A stretch of 64,000 bases of DNA from Portulaca oleracea (lineage: Eukaryota; Streptophyta; Magnoliopsida; Caryophyllales; Portulacaceae): NCBI GenBank assembly GCA_029582165.1, contig CM055875.1:11881968-11945967 (forward strand), given 5' to 3'. Positions 54,449-64,000 of this stretch are shown here, in pieces. Below the pieces are notes generated by a model. That model was not told where the DNA came from. It saw only the letters and a list, made by a program, of their open reading frames with translations, and did not search any database. The translations under genes were made by a program, and so were the position numbers. Each line of letters opens with the position of its first letter. Position 1 is the stretch's first letter.

Positions 54449-55249
54449 AGCGACTCCACTGAGAACTTATTTAGAAAGTGGGTAACACTTGAAAATTCGG
54501 GGTTTATTTTTCAAAATAAAAGTTGTCACATCTTTTTTTTAGGCATTTTGCATTTTCGGGCCTTCCCCTTTGTTAGGCACACAAGGCACCGTTTAGGTTA
54601 TCACCCTTAGTTTTACCGTTCCGGGAAAGCAAAACCATTCAAGTTTGTAGTCCATTTAGACCTTCACTAAGCAGGTGGTTGCTTTTCCACTCGTGTACCA
54701 CTCCTTAGTCCTTATGGCATAGGGAGCAACTCTAGTGCGTTAGTCTTGCCATGCACCCCATGGAAGATGAAGCGCTCGGGAAGCGAGTTAGAGGTTAGGT
54801 TAACCCGACCCTTTTACCTTAAACATAGACGTTTGGTTAGGTTAGAATACATTTCGTGTGCTATTTGTTTCTATTGACCTTTGAACCCCAAACGTGCCTT
54901 AATGCGTAGACTGAAAAAAACATGCATTTGCACAGTGGGCCAAGACAGTTGATTTGGTCTATACAAGGTTTGAAGGCCTTGGGTTCCTCGCAGATCCCAA
55001 GTTGGGCTGAGCCTTGTATAGCCAAATTAGTGTTTTACTATCTCCATTAGCTGTCGAACACCCATTTAGGCCTTATAAAGGACTTGAGCCCAATGGATCT
55101 GCGAGGATCCTTGATGAGCTCAGACCATATGAAGCCTAAACTGGAGTTCTGTTAGGATCATATTGGCATAAGGTAATGTCTGTTTGGTGCAAGGCAGGTT
55201 ATTTGGGCTGTACAAGTCTGTTTGGGCCTTAAGAATCCTCGCGGATCCC
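53448..55249. promoter_or_regulatory. Element H downstream palindromes, seven sites
   Basis: 53448-53467, 53521-53536, 53556-53573, 54093-54110 (GGGATCC-TCGT-GGATCCC, perfect 18-mer), 54979-54999, 55095-55110 and 55233-55249. The last three are in the leader, beyond the LTR. Confidence 0.72.
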
Positions 55250-55611
55250 TAAGTGGGGCCAACCTTGTGCTGTTGTGCAGTTCAAATGAGCTCCTTGTTG
55301 TGTTAGGTCAGCTAAAATGGATATATTTAGTCCTTATGTGAGGCCCAAGCCTGAAAATTTGCTATTGGGCTCGATCTAATAACATCTAAATACGTTTTTT
55401 TTTGGGCTTAAGTTTGCATTTTCATAAGGGATTCATTGGATTCCGCATATGACCTAAAGCTTCAGCTCGGTCATTCGGGATTCAAATAAATTTCTTCATC
55501 CATGGCATGCATAGAGTCTCAGGGTCGATGTTGAGTTGAGTCTTCAATCCCTTCATCTTTCAGAACTAAATAGGTTGGTTTCGGGTATATAAAAGAGACA
55601 AGACATGCCGG
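54449..55611 (+). other. Element H primer-like site and leader
   Basis: TAGCGACTCCACTGAG follows the LTR. Shared leader features include TTTAGGCATTTTGCAT and a GGCACACAAGGCACCG block, equivalent to the GTCTTTTGACACGGGAGCAC region in A and C. No coding frame. Confidence 0.6.
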
Positions 55612-56820
55612 TTGGAAGCTTTTGATATCCAGTATGACAACAACGAGGATCCTGTTTCACAATCATATGAGTCGAGAAACGAAGAAGTTGAAACTTTGGT
55701 GATTGATCCTTCTGAAACCATGTCAGACCATGACAGTGATCATCATGAAGACCGTCATCATGGCAATCATGACAACGAGAATGTAGCTCCTCCCCCACCT
55801 CCCCCACGTACTGAAATTGAGCAACTTACCAACTTAATTTTGAACATGCAAATTACCATGAATGCGCAATTGGAAGCGCAGAATCAAACGATCGATGCTA
55901 TGATTCACGCTATGGAGGATGCGAAGAATTCCAATGAGAAAAATCGTATCATGGGTGAAAACGAACAATAATCAGGGAAGGAGAAAGATGATCGGTCTGC
56001 GGGATTTCAAATTCGAGACTCGATAGAATTGAGTAGATGCTAAAAGAATCTACTATGTTTATCAATTAGTTCATGGATGATGTTGGTTTCACGCCCGTCC
56101 CTAGAGGTAGAATCCCCCCTAAATTTAACATGTCGGACATCAAGTCCCACGGTACCGAAATTCCAGATCAGTTATGGGGGCTATGACCTTGAAAGGAGTC
56201 GAGGAAGGCATCTATCATATCATTTTTCCTTGGACTTTTGGTACGAACATGATGAAGTGGTACAACACTCTCAATCCTACCAAGTCCTCACAATGGAGCA
56301 TCCTTTGCAAGGAGTCCCTACACCAATACTCCCACAATGTAGACATACATGTTACTTTACGGGGCATGGAGCTCATGAAGCAAGGAGAGAAAGAGACATT
56401 CTAACTGCTTCACTCGATGGAGGGCGGAAACAACTTAAATGGTAGACCAACTTTCTGAGGAACATCAAGTAAATATGTTTGTGCAAGACTTACAACCCTC
56501 GTACAACACCCACCTAAGGTTCCGACCTGTTAAGGACTTGTATCACTAAGGTTGGCTGGAATTAGAATCGAAAGTGAACTAGCTAACTAGGGGCTGGAAG
56601 AACACTTATACTGATAAGAAAACTTCTGGCCTAGCAATGGAAACGAGGTGAATGCCTTAGAACGCTCCATGTGTTGACGAACTAGAACAACTCCTAAGAA
56701 AAGGGGTGAGCCAACGATGGAAAGAGGTTGGAGAATTCTACAAGTACCACAGAGTTCGAGGACATTACATTGAACAAAATGGAGGATCTGTCTAGGTCGA
56801 AGAAATTATCCAAAGGAAAT
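55612..56820 (+). pseudogene. Element H gag
   Basis: The first open stretch (to 55971) has an acidic His/Asp-rich segment, PPPPPPRTEIEQL and a heptad-like helix. A TAA at 55969-55971 and shifts follow. In another frame FPWTFGTNMMKWYNTLNP and QWSILCKESLHQYSHNV are capsid segments of gypsy gag. A decayed KYHRVRGHYIEQ segment near 56745 is in the place of the zinc knuckle. The frame downstream is lost. Confidence 0.72.
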
Positions 56821-58571
56821 GCTTTGAGTTGTATTGCCTTGTGCAAGCCTTTTTCACTTGAGTACTTCTTGCATGATTGTTGAGTCTTGGTAATTGTTTA
56901 TCCTTTTGAGCTAGTTGAAGAGTTAGTAGAATAACCCGTGAGATTTTCAGCATTCATAGACTATTCATTATATATGTAGTCTCATTTTCTTTTTGTGTGT
57001 AACTCATCCATGTGTGCATCTCTAGTTGGCTTAACATTCCTTAAAATCACATTTGACATATGCATTGTGTTAATATGATTGAGGCATCCTTTTGTTAGCT
57101 ACATAGCCAAAAGCCACCCGACAACTTGGCCTCTTTCTATTAGCGTTTGCTAACCTTTTTTTTCTTATCTTGTTATTTACCCCATCAATATACCCTTGGC
57201 CTATTAATAATTCCTTGCCCTTAGCCAAGATAGAATGAGCAACATTTCAGTTGTGTGGTATTTTGTTAGGTGTCATTTTTGATGATTGGTTGTGTAAAGT
57301 GAATGCATTATTGATGATTCTTTCTCCCCTCTTATGATCAAAGGTTAAAATTTTGTGATTGCTAAGATAAGGGTTGTTAATTGTGTATTCATGCTTGTTA
57401 CTAAAAACAAATTTAAAAAAGGAAAAGAAGAAAAAAAGAAAAAAAAAGAGAAAAAGGAAAAGGAAAAAAAAGAAAAAGAAAAAGAAAAAAAGAAAAAAAA
57501 AGTGGAGTTTTATTTTTTTTTATTTTGACTTTTGATTTGTATTAAGTACTCTATCCCCTATTTCATTTGAAGGGGATGCCTTGTGCTCATTTAAGGTTCC
57601 GTGTTGAGGTGTTGCATCGCATGTAGTGGAAATGTTGTTGCTCTTTAGGTACTTGGCTTCTTAGCTCCACATTTTCTAAATTATTTCCCTTCTTACCATA
57701 GTCCAAGCCTCATTACAATCTTTTGAAAGTCATCACGATTAACATTTTTGCATGTTGTCATCAGTGATGGAGAGTTGAGAGTCTTGTCAAGCTTATGGTA
57801 ATTGTATACATTGGAATGAGTTTGAGTGAGCCCTTGCTCATTTCTAAACACATTGAGAGGAGTGTTCCACTTAACCTAAAGCAAGAATCTACTAGCTTCA
57901 CTAGCTCATCAATTGCTAAGGAGATACATATTAGGACCGAGTCGTACACCCAATTGCTTCGATTGTTTAGGGATGCAATATGGGGTGACTGGCTTTGTGA
58001 CTTGGTCTTACGCTCATTGTATTGAAATAACATCTTCTTTGAAATGATGTTGACCTTATTGAGTCACTATTATGCGTCATCATTACACTCGTCGCTCTTA
58101 TTGTCATGTGATATAAGGTCATTTTCACTATTGATTAATCTTTGCTTGTGGAGTCTCACAATTTCTTTTCTTCACAAGCTTATACTTATAGACAGTGGGG
58201 GATTTTTCTTCCCCTTTGTCTTCCTTTCCGATCGGGGGCTTTCTCTTGCCCTTTTGTCTTATCTTCTAACTAGGGGCTATCAGGACACTACTTGTTTTGG
58301 TTAAATTTCCTAATCACTGCAGGTTGTATCCAAGGACAATTTTTTTCCTTTTGCTAACCTTTAGCGGTCAATCTAAGGTGCCCAGGAGTGAGCATTTAGT
58401 TCTCATCTCTTCTTAGTAGAAAATAACACGTTGGTCTTGTCACTTTCCTTCATGTTCATTTAGATGGCAAGATCAAGCTCTATTATCCAGTGGCGAAAAG
58501 TTGTGTAAAAGTCCCGACAGATTTTTGTGAGGCTGAATGAAAAAGCCCTCGTGATTTTTCATGTTCATCAC
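56821..58571. other. Non-coding interval with long purine tract
   Basis: An A/G-rich tract at 57411-57503, flanked by AT-rich DNA. The open frames at 57795 and 58044 show no domain. It looks like retroelement 3' non-coding sequence, but I cannot assign it. It ends at atcac before element I. Confidence 0.4.
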
Positions 58572-59538
58572 TGATGCATAATGGGACCAAGGGATGATCT
58601 CATTACATAATATCTAAGGATCTTTAAGAACGAAGATAGGAATCTCCCTTCTCAAAGTTCCAAAGAACCAAAAATGGAATAGAAATGGATGAAAAGGATG
58701 GAAAGAACTATGAAAGATGATTACCAAATGAATGGAAATGATGAACGAATGAAAGATTGACGATTGTAGGATGAATGACGAATACTTCTTGGTTGAATGC
58801 TTGATGAATTCTTGTTGAATTCTTGACGAATGGATGAAGAATTGTTGAATGAAGGAACAATTGTTGATGAAGAAATGATGAATGACGAGAGATGGATGAT
58901 AGATGGATGAATGAACGTTGGATAGTTGATGGCTTTTGAAGACTCTTTGAAGGATACAGCCACACCACCTTCAAGAGACCTTCAATTCCTTCCTTTCACC
59001 ACTAAGGATGCCAACCTTAGCTAGAAGAAGGGAATGATTCGAATCCCACAAGAGAGAAACGAAAAGAACCTAGCATGAAAGCTAGAGAGAACACTCCATG
59101 TGTTTGTTTATCTAAAAATTCAATGTATATGAATGTATTACAAAGCACCCTAAGGGGGGTATTTATAGTAGAACTCCTCCCTTATGGCGTGTACAAGAGG
59201 CCACTTTAGGGCTTACATCATTCTTCCTAATGCTTACATCATAAAGAAAACAATGTACTAAACTATATTACAAATATGAATAACTCCTTTGATTCTCATC
59301 CAAACTTAAAGATTCTTGAACCATATGAAAGCTCTTGGAATGTAGATTAATCCTCTCTAGGATGACTTCTATGATAGCTTCATGGTCCTTAAATTAAGGA
59401 GCAAAAGTATACGACCACATGAGTTGATCCCTTCCAAGTAGAGAGATATATGAGAGACTTGAGCTCTTCTTTCTTCTAGGTGAGTATTAGATGTCTCCAT
59501 GGTTGACCTTGATGCATAAGGCCATCAATTATGCATCA
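58572..59538 (-). repeat. Element I LTR, copy 1
   Basis: Both ends are the inverted repeat TGATGCATAA and TTATGCATCA. TATA box on the minus strand at 59160-59167. GAATGGATGAA-like simple repeats fill 58690-58930. The flank atcac (58567-58571) may be a target duplication; the other side is outside the window. Confidence 0.92.
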
Positions 59539-59551
59539 TACACCCCCGGTT
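59539..59551 (-). promoter_or_regulatory. Element I polypurine tract
   Basis: On the minus strand AACCGGGGGTGTA directly precedes the 3' LTR. The same run is repeated at 62790. Confidence 0.75.
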
Positions 59552-59580
59552 GAAAAAGTTTACCCTCAAACTTTGGAAAA

Positions 59581-60663
59581 TCAACTCTCACTTGCCTTCT
59601 TCACAAAGATTTTCTTCTTGAAAGCTTTGAAGTCATCATAGATTCCTTTGATGAACTTCTTAAACTTTCTTCCGATCAATTCTCGAACACCATAAGACTT
59701 GGACTTACGTTTCTTCACCGTGAACGTGGTTTGTTCACGTTGCTTCTCACTTCCCAAGTCTATTCTTACCACTTTACCCTTGTCATTTAGCATGAAACAA
59801 TGCACTTTGATGACTTGGGCTATTTCATCCTTTCGAATTTTCGGCCTTTCAACCAAGTGATCTAAGTAGATATCTTTTGGATGCTCATGGAAGATATGCT
59901 TCGTGGGAAGTTTCAAAATGTGATGGATACTTGGATCTGTTTCATTCTTCTCCAAATGTGTAAGAATAGGATCCTTATATACTTCATGCCCTTGATACTC
60001 CATCTTCATGATTGACACAATATGACGTTTCTCCTCCTTTTGCCGAGATGGTGGATCAAGAGGTGCCAAAGTGATCCTCTTTTGGTTGATGGTGAGAGTG
60101 TAAGTGTTGGCCCTCCCATCATGTATGACATGTCTATCATATAACCATGGTCTTCCCAATAAAACATGACAAGTATCTATGGGAACTATATCACACCACA
60201 ATGAATCTTGATAATTCTTTCCAATTGAAAGACTCACCAAAACTCGTTGATCCACACGAATGCCTTGCCCAAGGTTTAGCCATTGTATTGTGTAGGGTGT
60301 GGGATGTGGGCTAATCTCCATTTGCAACTTCTTGACCATTGTTGTAGAGGCGGCATTGGTGCAACTTCCTCCATCTATGATCAAGGAGCATACTCTCCCT
60401 TGAATGGTACAACAAGAGCGAAAAATTGCTTCTCTTTGTAGTTGATCTTTCGGCACATTTGTGATATTCAAGGCCCTTTCTACCACAAGTAGTTCTCCTT
60501 CATCCGGCTCTTCCACATATTCTTCTACTACATCTTCCTCTTCTTTGGCGTCAACCCTAACTTCTTCTTCTCTCTCATACTCCGGCTCTACATATAAAGC
60601 ACTTTGGTATTCCACCAAAGACACTACTCGCTTGTTTGGACACTCCGAAGCATAATGTCCCAA
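59581..60663 (-). pseudogene. Element I protease region (copy 1)
   Basis: A 360-codon stretch. It starts within the gag zinc knuckle (GHYASECPNKRVV), has an acidic segment, then the protease motif SLIIDGGSCTNAAS (about residues 107-120) and HVLLGRPWLYDRHVIHDG. It ends with a lysine-rich tail and a stop; no reverse transcriptase follows. A D-G-G motif in place of D-S/T-G is a known variant in this clade. Open throughout in copy 1. Confidence 0.85.
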
Positions 60664-61583
60664 CCCTTGGCATCGAAAACACCTTCATGATGCTATGGGT
60701 TTGGTCTCTTGGACGTGAGGTTTAGGGATGGATGGGGGCTTATTTTGTGGAGTTTTTATGTGAATGTGTTTCGTGGATGGTGGAGGGTTTGGATGGGACG
60801 TAGGGTTGGGCGTTTCTTGTGGAGTTTGGTATTTACTTGAGACTTCTTTCCCCTTATTTCACCTTTGTTTTTCAACTTTAAGGGGCAAGGAGCTCAATTC
60901 ATCCAAAGTTTTGTATGGTTGTAATTCCACAACGTGTCTAATCCCATCATTAAGACCAAAAAGATAACGCACCAAAGTTTGTGGCTCGTCCTCCTTAAGA
61001 TCACACCTCCAAAGTAGATGCTCAAATTCCTTTGTGTACTCCTCCACGCTTCTTCCTCCTTGGACCAATCTTTGCAATTTGTAGTAGTTGTCACGTAGGT
61101 AGCTAGATGGTAGGAACTTCCCTTGGAGCTTTCTTTTCATCTTATCCCATGTACGCACCTTATCTTTCCCCTTTGCTTGCCGCTTCTTTTGCAAGTTTGC
61201 CCACCAAATGCTAGCATGTTTTCGTAGCTTTAGGGCAACATATTTGACCTTCTTATCATCTTCCACATCTTTGAGATCAAAGACCCTTTCCACGGTTTGT
61301 ATCCAATCCCAGAAAACTTCCGGATCAAGATCACCAACAATTCGGGGATCTCCACTTTGAAGTCGAACCTTTCCTCCTTTGGACGTCCACGCCTCCTTCT
61401 TGGAACGTCCTCTTCTCCTTCTCCACTTGATGATTTACTTGATACTTCCTCAAGATTCTCCCTATCTTGAAGGCGCATGTAGTATGCTAATTGCTTGTTG
61501 AGATACTTGATTCTTTGTTTCATCTTCTCAACATTTTCTGGGGATGATGAAGAGGACTTTGTAGGAGAGCTTGGACTAGCCAT
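60664..61583 (-). pseudogene. Element I gag with zinc knuckle (copy 1)
   Basis: It starts MASPSSPTKSSSSSPENV (61583) with a basic stretch and FDFKVEIPE. A one-base loss near 61337 shifts the frame; the second frame has ERVFDLKDVEDDKKVKYV, ASIWWANLQKKR, KFLPSSYLRDNYYKLQRL and EYTKEFEHLLWRCDL, the chromovirus-type gag. TGA stops follow KVEKQR (about 60857) and precede RCFRCQGLGHYASEC (about 60692); both replace an arginine CGA, a C-to-T change at CpG. The CX2CX4HX4C knuckle itself is intact. Confidence 0.85.
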
Positions 61584-61805
61584 TAGAGCCTATCTTGATT
61601 CACAAAGATCACAAGAAACTCATGGAAGGAAGGTTAGCACGTAAGGGCGTGTAGGGGATTGTGTTTCGGTTAGACTTGTGTTTGGGTTCACGGGTTCTTT
61701 TGTGGAGTTTGATGGTGGCGTGTGGTGGTGGGTTGATGGGAAACGTGTATGAGATGGAAAGAATGTAAAAAGATTGTTTCAAGAACTAAGAGATTCAAAC
61801 TCCTA

Positions 61806-61818
61806 AGCTCTGATACCA
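61806..61818 (-). promoter_or_regulatory. Element I primer binding site, tRNA-iMet
   Basis: TGGTATCAGAGCT on the minus strand, four bases after the LTR end at 61823. Confidence 0.88.
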
Positions 61819-61822
61819 ATTT

Positions 61823-62789
61823 TGATGCATAATGGGACCAAGGGATGATCTCATTACACAATATCTAAGGATCTTTAAAAACGAAGATAGGAATCTCCCT
61901 TCTCAAAGTTCCAAAGAACCAAAAATGGAATAGAAATGGATGAAAAGGATGGAAAGAACTATGAAAGATGATTACCAAATGAATGGAAATGATGAACGAA
62001 TGAAAGATTGACGATTGTAGGATGAATGACGAATACTTCTTGGTTGAATGCTTGATGAATTCTTGTTGAATTCTTGACGAATGGATGAAGAATTGTTGAA
62101 TGAAGGAACAATTGTTGATGAAGAAATGATGAATGACGAGAGATGGATGATAGATGGATGAATGAACGTTGGATAGTTGATGGCTTTTGAAGACTCTTTG
62201 AAGGATACAGCCACACCACCTTCAAGAGACCTTCAATTCCTTCCTTTCACCACTAAGGATGCCAACCTTAGCTAGAAGAAGGGAATGATTCGAATCCCAC
62301 AAGAGAGAAACGAAAAGAACCTAGCATGAAAGCTAGAGAGAACACTCCATGTGTTTGTTTATCTAAAAATTCAATGTATATGAATGAATTACAAAGCACC
62401 CTAAGGGGGGTATTTATAGTAGAACTCCTCCCTTATGGCGTGTACAAGAGGCCACTTTAGGGCTTACATCATTCTTCCTAATGCTTACATCATAAAGAAA
62501 ACAATGTACTAAACTATATTACAAATATGAATAACTCCTTTGATTCTCATCCAAACTTAAAGATTCTTGAACCATATGAAAGCTCTTGGAATGTAGATTA
62601 ATCCTCTCCAGGATGACTTCTATGATAGCTTCATGGTCCTTGAATTAAGGAGCAAAAGTATACGACCACATGAGTTGATCCCTTCCAAGTAGAGAGATAT
62701 ATGAGAGACTTGAGCTCTTCTTTCTTCTAGGTGAGTATTAGATGTCTCCATGGTTGACCTTGATGCATAAGGTCATCAATTATGCATCA
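61823..62789 (-). repeat. Element I LTR, copy 2
   Basis: Six substitutions relative to copy 1 (for example at 61859, 61880 and 62614). Serves as 3' LTR for the copy on its right and 5' LTR for the copy on its left. Confidence 0.92.
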
Positions 62790-64000
62790 TACACCCCCGG
62801 TTGAAAAAGTTTACCCTCAAACTTTGGAAAATCAACTCTCACTTGCCTTCTTCACAAAGATTTTCTTCTTGAAAGCTTTGAAGTCATCATAGATTCCTTT
62901 GATGAACTTCTTAAACTTTCTTCCGATCAATTCTCGAACACCATAAGACTTGGACTTACGTTTCTTCACCGTGAACGTGGTTTGTTCACGTTGCTTCTCA
63001 CTTCCCAAGTCTATTCTTACCACTTTACCCTTGTCATTTAGCATGAAACAATGCACTTTGATGACTTGGGCTATTTCATCCTTTCGAATTTTCGGCCTTT
63101 CAACCAAGTGATCTAAGTAGATATCTTTTGGATGCTCATGGAAGATATGCTTCGTGGGAAGTTTCAAAATGTGATGGATACTTGGATCTGTTTCATTCTT
63201 CTCCAAATGTGTAAGAATAGGATCCTTATATTCTTCATGCCCTTGATACTCCATCTTCATGATTGACACAATATGACGTTTCTCCTCCTTTTGCCGAGAT
63301 GGTGGATCAAGAGGTGCCAAAGTGATCCTCTTTTGGTTGATGGTGAGAGTGTAAGTGTTGGCCCTCCCATCATGTATGACATGTCTATCATATAACCATG
63401 GTCTTCCCAATAAAACATGACAAGTATCTATGGGAACTATATCACACCACAATGAATCTTGATAATTCTTTCCAATTGAAAGACTCACCAAACTCGTTGA
63501 TCCACACGAATGCCTTGCCAGTTTAGCCATTGTATTGTGTAGGGTGTGGGATGTGGGCTAATCTCCATTTGCAACTTCTTGACCATTGTTGTAGAGGCGG
63601 CATTGGTGCAACTTCCTCCATCTATGATCAAGGAGCATACTCTCCCTTGGATGGTACAACGAGAGCGAAAAATTGCTTCTCTTTGTAGTTGATCTTTCGG
63701 CACATTTGTGATATTCAAGGCCCTTTCTACCACAAGTAGTTCTCCTTCATCCGGCTCTTCCACATATTCTTCGACTACATCTTCCTCTTCTTTGGCGTCA
63801 ACCCTAACTTCTTCTTCTCTCTCATACTCCGGCTCTACATATAAAGCACTTTGGTATTCCACCAAAGACACTACTTGCTTGTTTGGACACTCCGAAGCAT
63901 AATGTCCCAACCCTTGGCATCGAAAACACCTTCATGATGCTATGGGTTTGGTCTCTTGGACGTGAGGTTTAGGGATGGATGGGGGCTGATTTTGTGGAGT
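62790..64000 (-). pseudogene. Element I inner region, copy 2 (cut by window edge)
   Basis: Nearly identical to 59539-60750. A loss of about five bases near 63490-63525 breaks the protease frame (63485-63910 and 62832-63530 overlap in different frames). The TGA before RCFRCQ is shared with copy 1, so that stop predates duplication. Confidence 0.88.

Larger units (their letters stand above)
52260..56820 (+). mobile_element. Element H: gypsy with palindrome-rich LTR, truncated
   Basis: LTR to about 54448, leader with TAGCGACTCCACTGAG primer-like site, and gag to about 56820. Pol and right LTR are absent. Distinguished by about two dozen copies of the GGATCC palindrome in LTR and leader. Confidence 0.7.
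58572..64000 (-). mobile_element. Element I tandem array: LTR-gag/pro-LTR-gag/pro
   Basis: Two identical-length LTRs (58572-59538 and 61823-62789, 967 bp each) differ at six bases. Between them is a 2.28-kb inner region on the minus strand with primer site, gag, zinc knuckle and protease but no RT, RNase H or integrase. A second inner region starts again after the second LTR and runs off the window. Non-autonomous, gag-bearing elements of this kind (TR-GAG-like) are known. The shared middle LTR suggests LTR recombination. Very young insertion. Confidence 0.88.

Noticed and set aside
58708..58974. Ser/His-rich frames in the element I LTR
   Set aside because: Simple GAATGGATGA-type repeats within the LTR; the same frame recurs in LTR copy 2.
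1..64000. tRNA, rRNA or intact host protein gene
   Set aside because: No cloverleaf, rRNA segment or intact multi-domain host gene was seen on either strand; initiator tRNA matches are retroelement primer sites.

Overview
This window reads as heterochromatic, retrotransposon-filled nuclear DNA of a flowering plant. The evidence is AT-rich sequence, plant Ty1/copia and Ty3/gypsy domain signatures, a Stowaway MITE, a Helitron terminus, a plant mobile domain (PMD) gene, and GT-AG introns. I cannot name the species. I found no intact host gene, rRNA, tRNA or CRISPR array. Almost everything is a nest of transposable elements of different ages.

Layout: 1-5069 is a multiply broken Ty1/copia element with both LTRs (the 5' one cut by the window edge). 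5070-8870 is gene-poor DNA with a MITE-like element, a Stowaway MITE, a Helitron 3' end and a long-inverted-repeat MITE. From 8871 come Tat/Retand-like gypsy elements, labelled by letter here. A (+, 8871-~13155) meets B (-, ~13155-16483) in mid-gag. C (+, from 16708) and D (-, ending 40357) form a 23.65-kb unit with LTRs in opposite orientation, inserted in the LTR of an older chromovirus E. E is visible at 16484-16707, 40358-41555 and 45744-51717. E carries a solo LTR (F, 41556-45738) with two nested MITEs, a minisatellite-bearing transposon (47960-49500) and a retrocopy (50261-50705). 51718-~52260 is a B-like fragment G; ~52260-56820 is element H; 58572-64000 is a young tandem array of a gag-protease-only gypsy element I.

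Element D is the most complete: LTR, primer site, gag, protease, reverse transcriptase, RNase H, a second archaeal-type RNase H and integrase, all broken. An antisense spliced gene (DUF7745-like) lies beyond pol. A spliced PMD gene sits between the C and D halves. If active, gag-pol would make particles, cDNA and integrase; the role of the accessory proteins is unknown.

The most striking signal is in the LTRs of A, B, C and D. Each carries 18-bp palindromes (arms 7, core 4) at six corresponding places: about 340, 270, 190 and 90 bp before the TATA box and about 360 and 280 bp before the LTR end. The places are conserved but the palindrome sequence differs by element: GTAGGYC-GACCTAC in A, AAAAGCC-GGCTTTT in B, AAAACCC-GGGTTTT in C, AAAACCT-GGGTTTT in D. 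Related palindromes, again 73-78 bp apart, lie in the promoters and introns of the PMD and DUF7745-like genes. Element H carries about two dozen copies of a fifth palindrome (GGGATCC-TCGY-GGATCCC) in another arrangement. This looks like an element-specific recognition system, perhaps comparable in logic to VANC anti-silencing; that function is inference.
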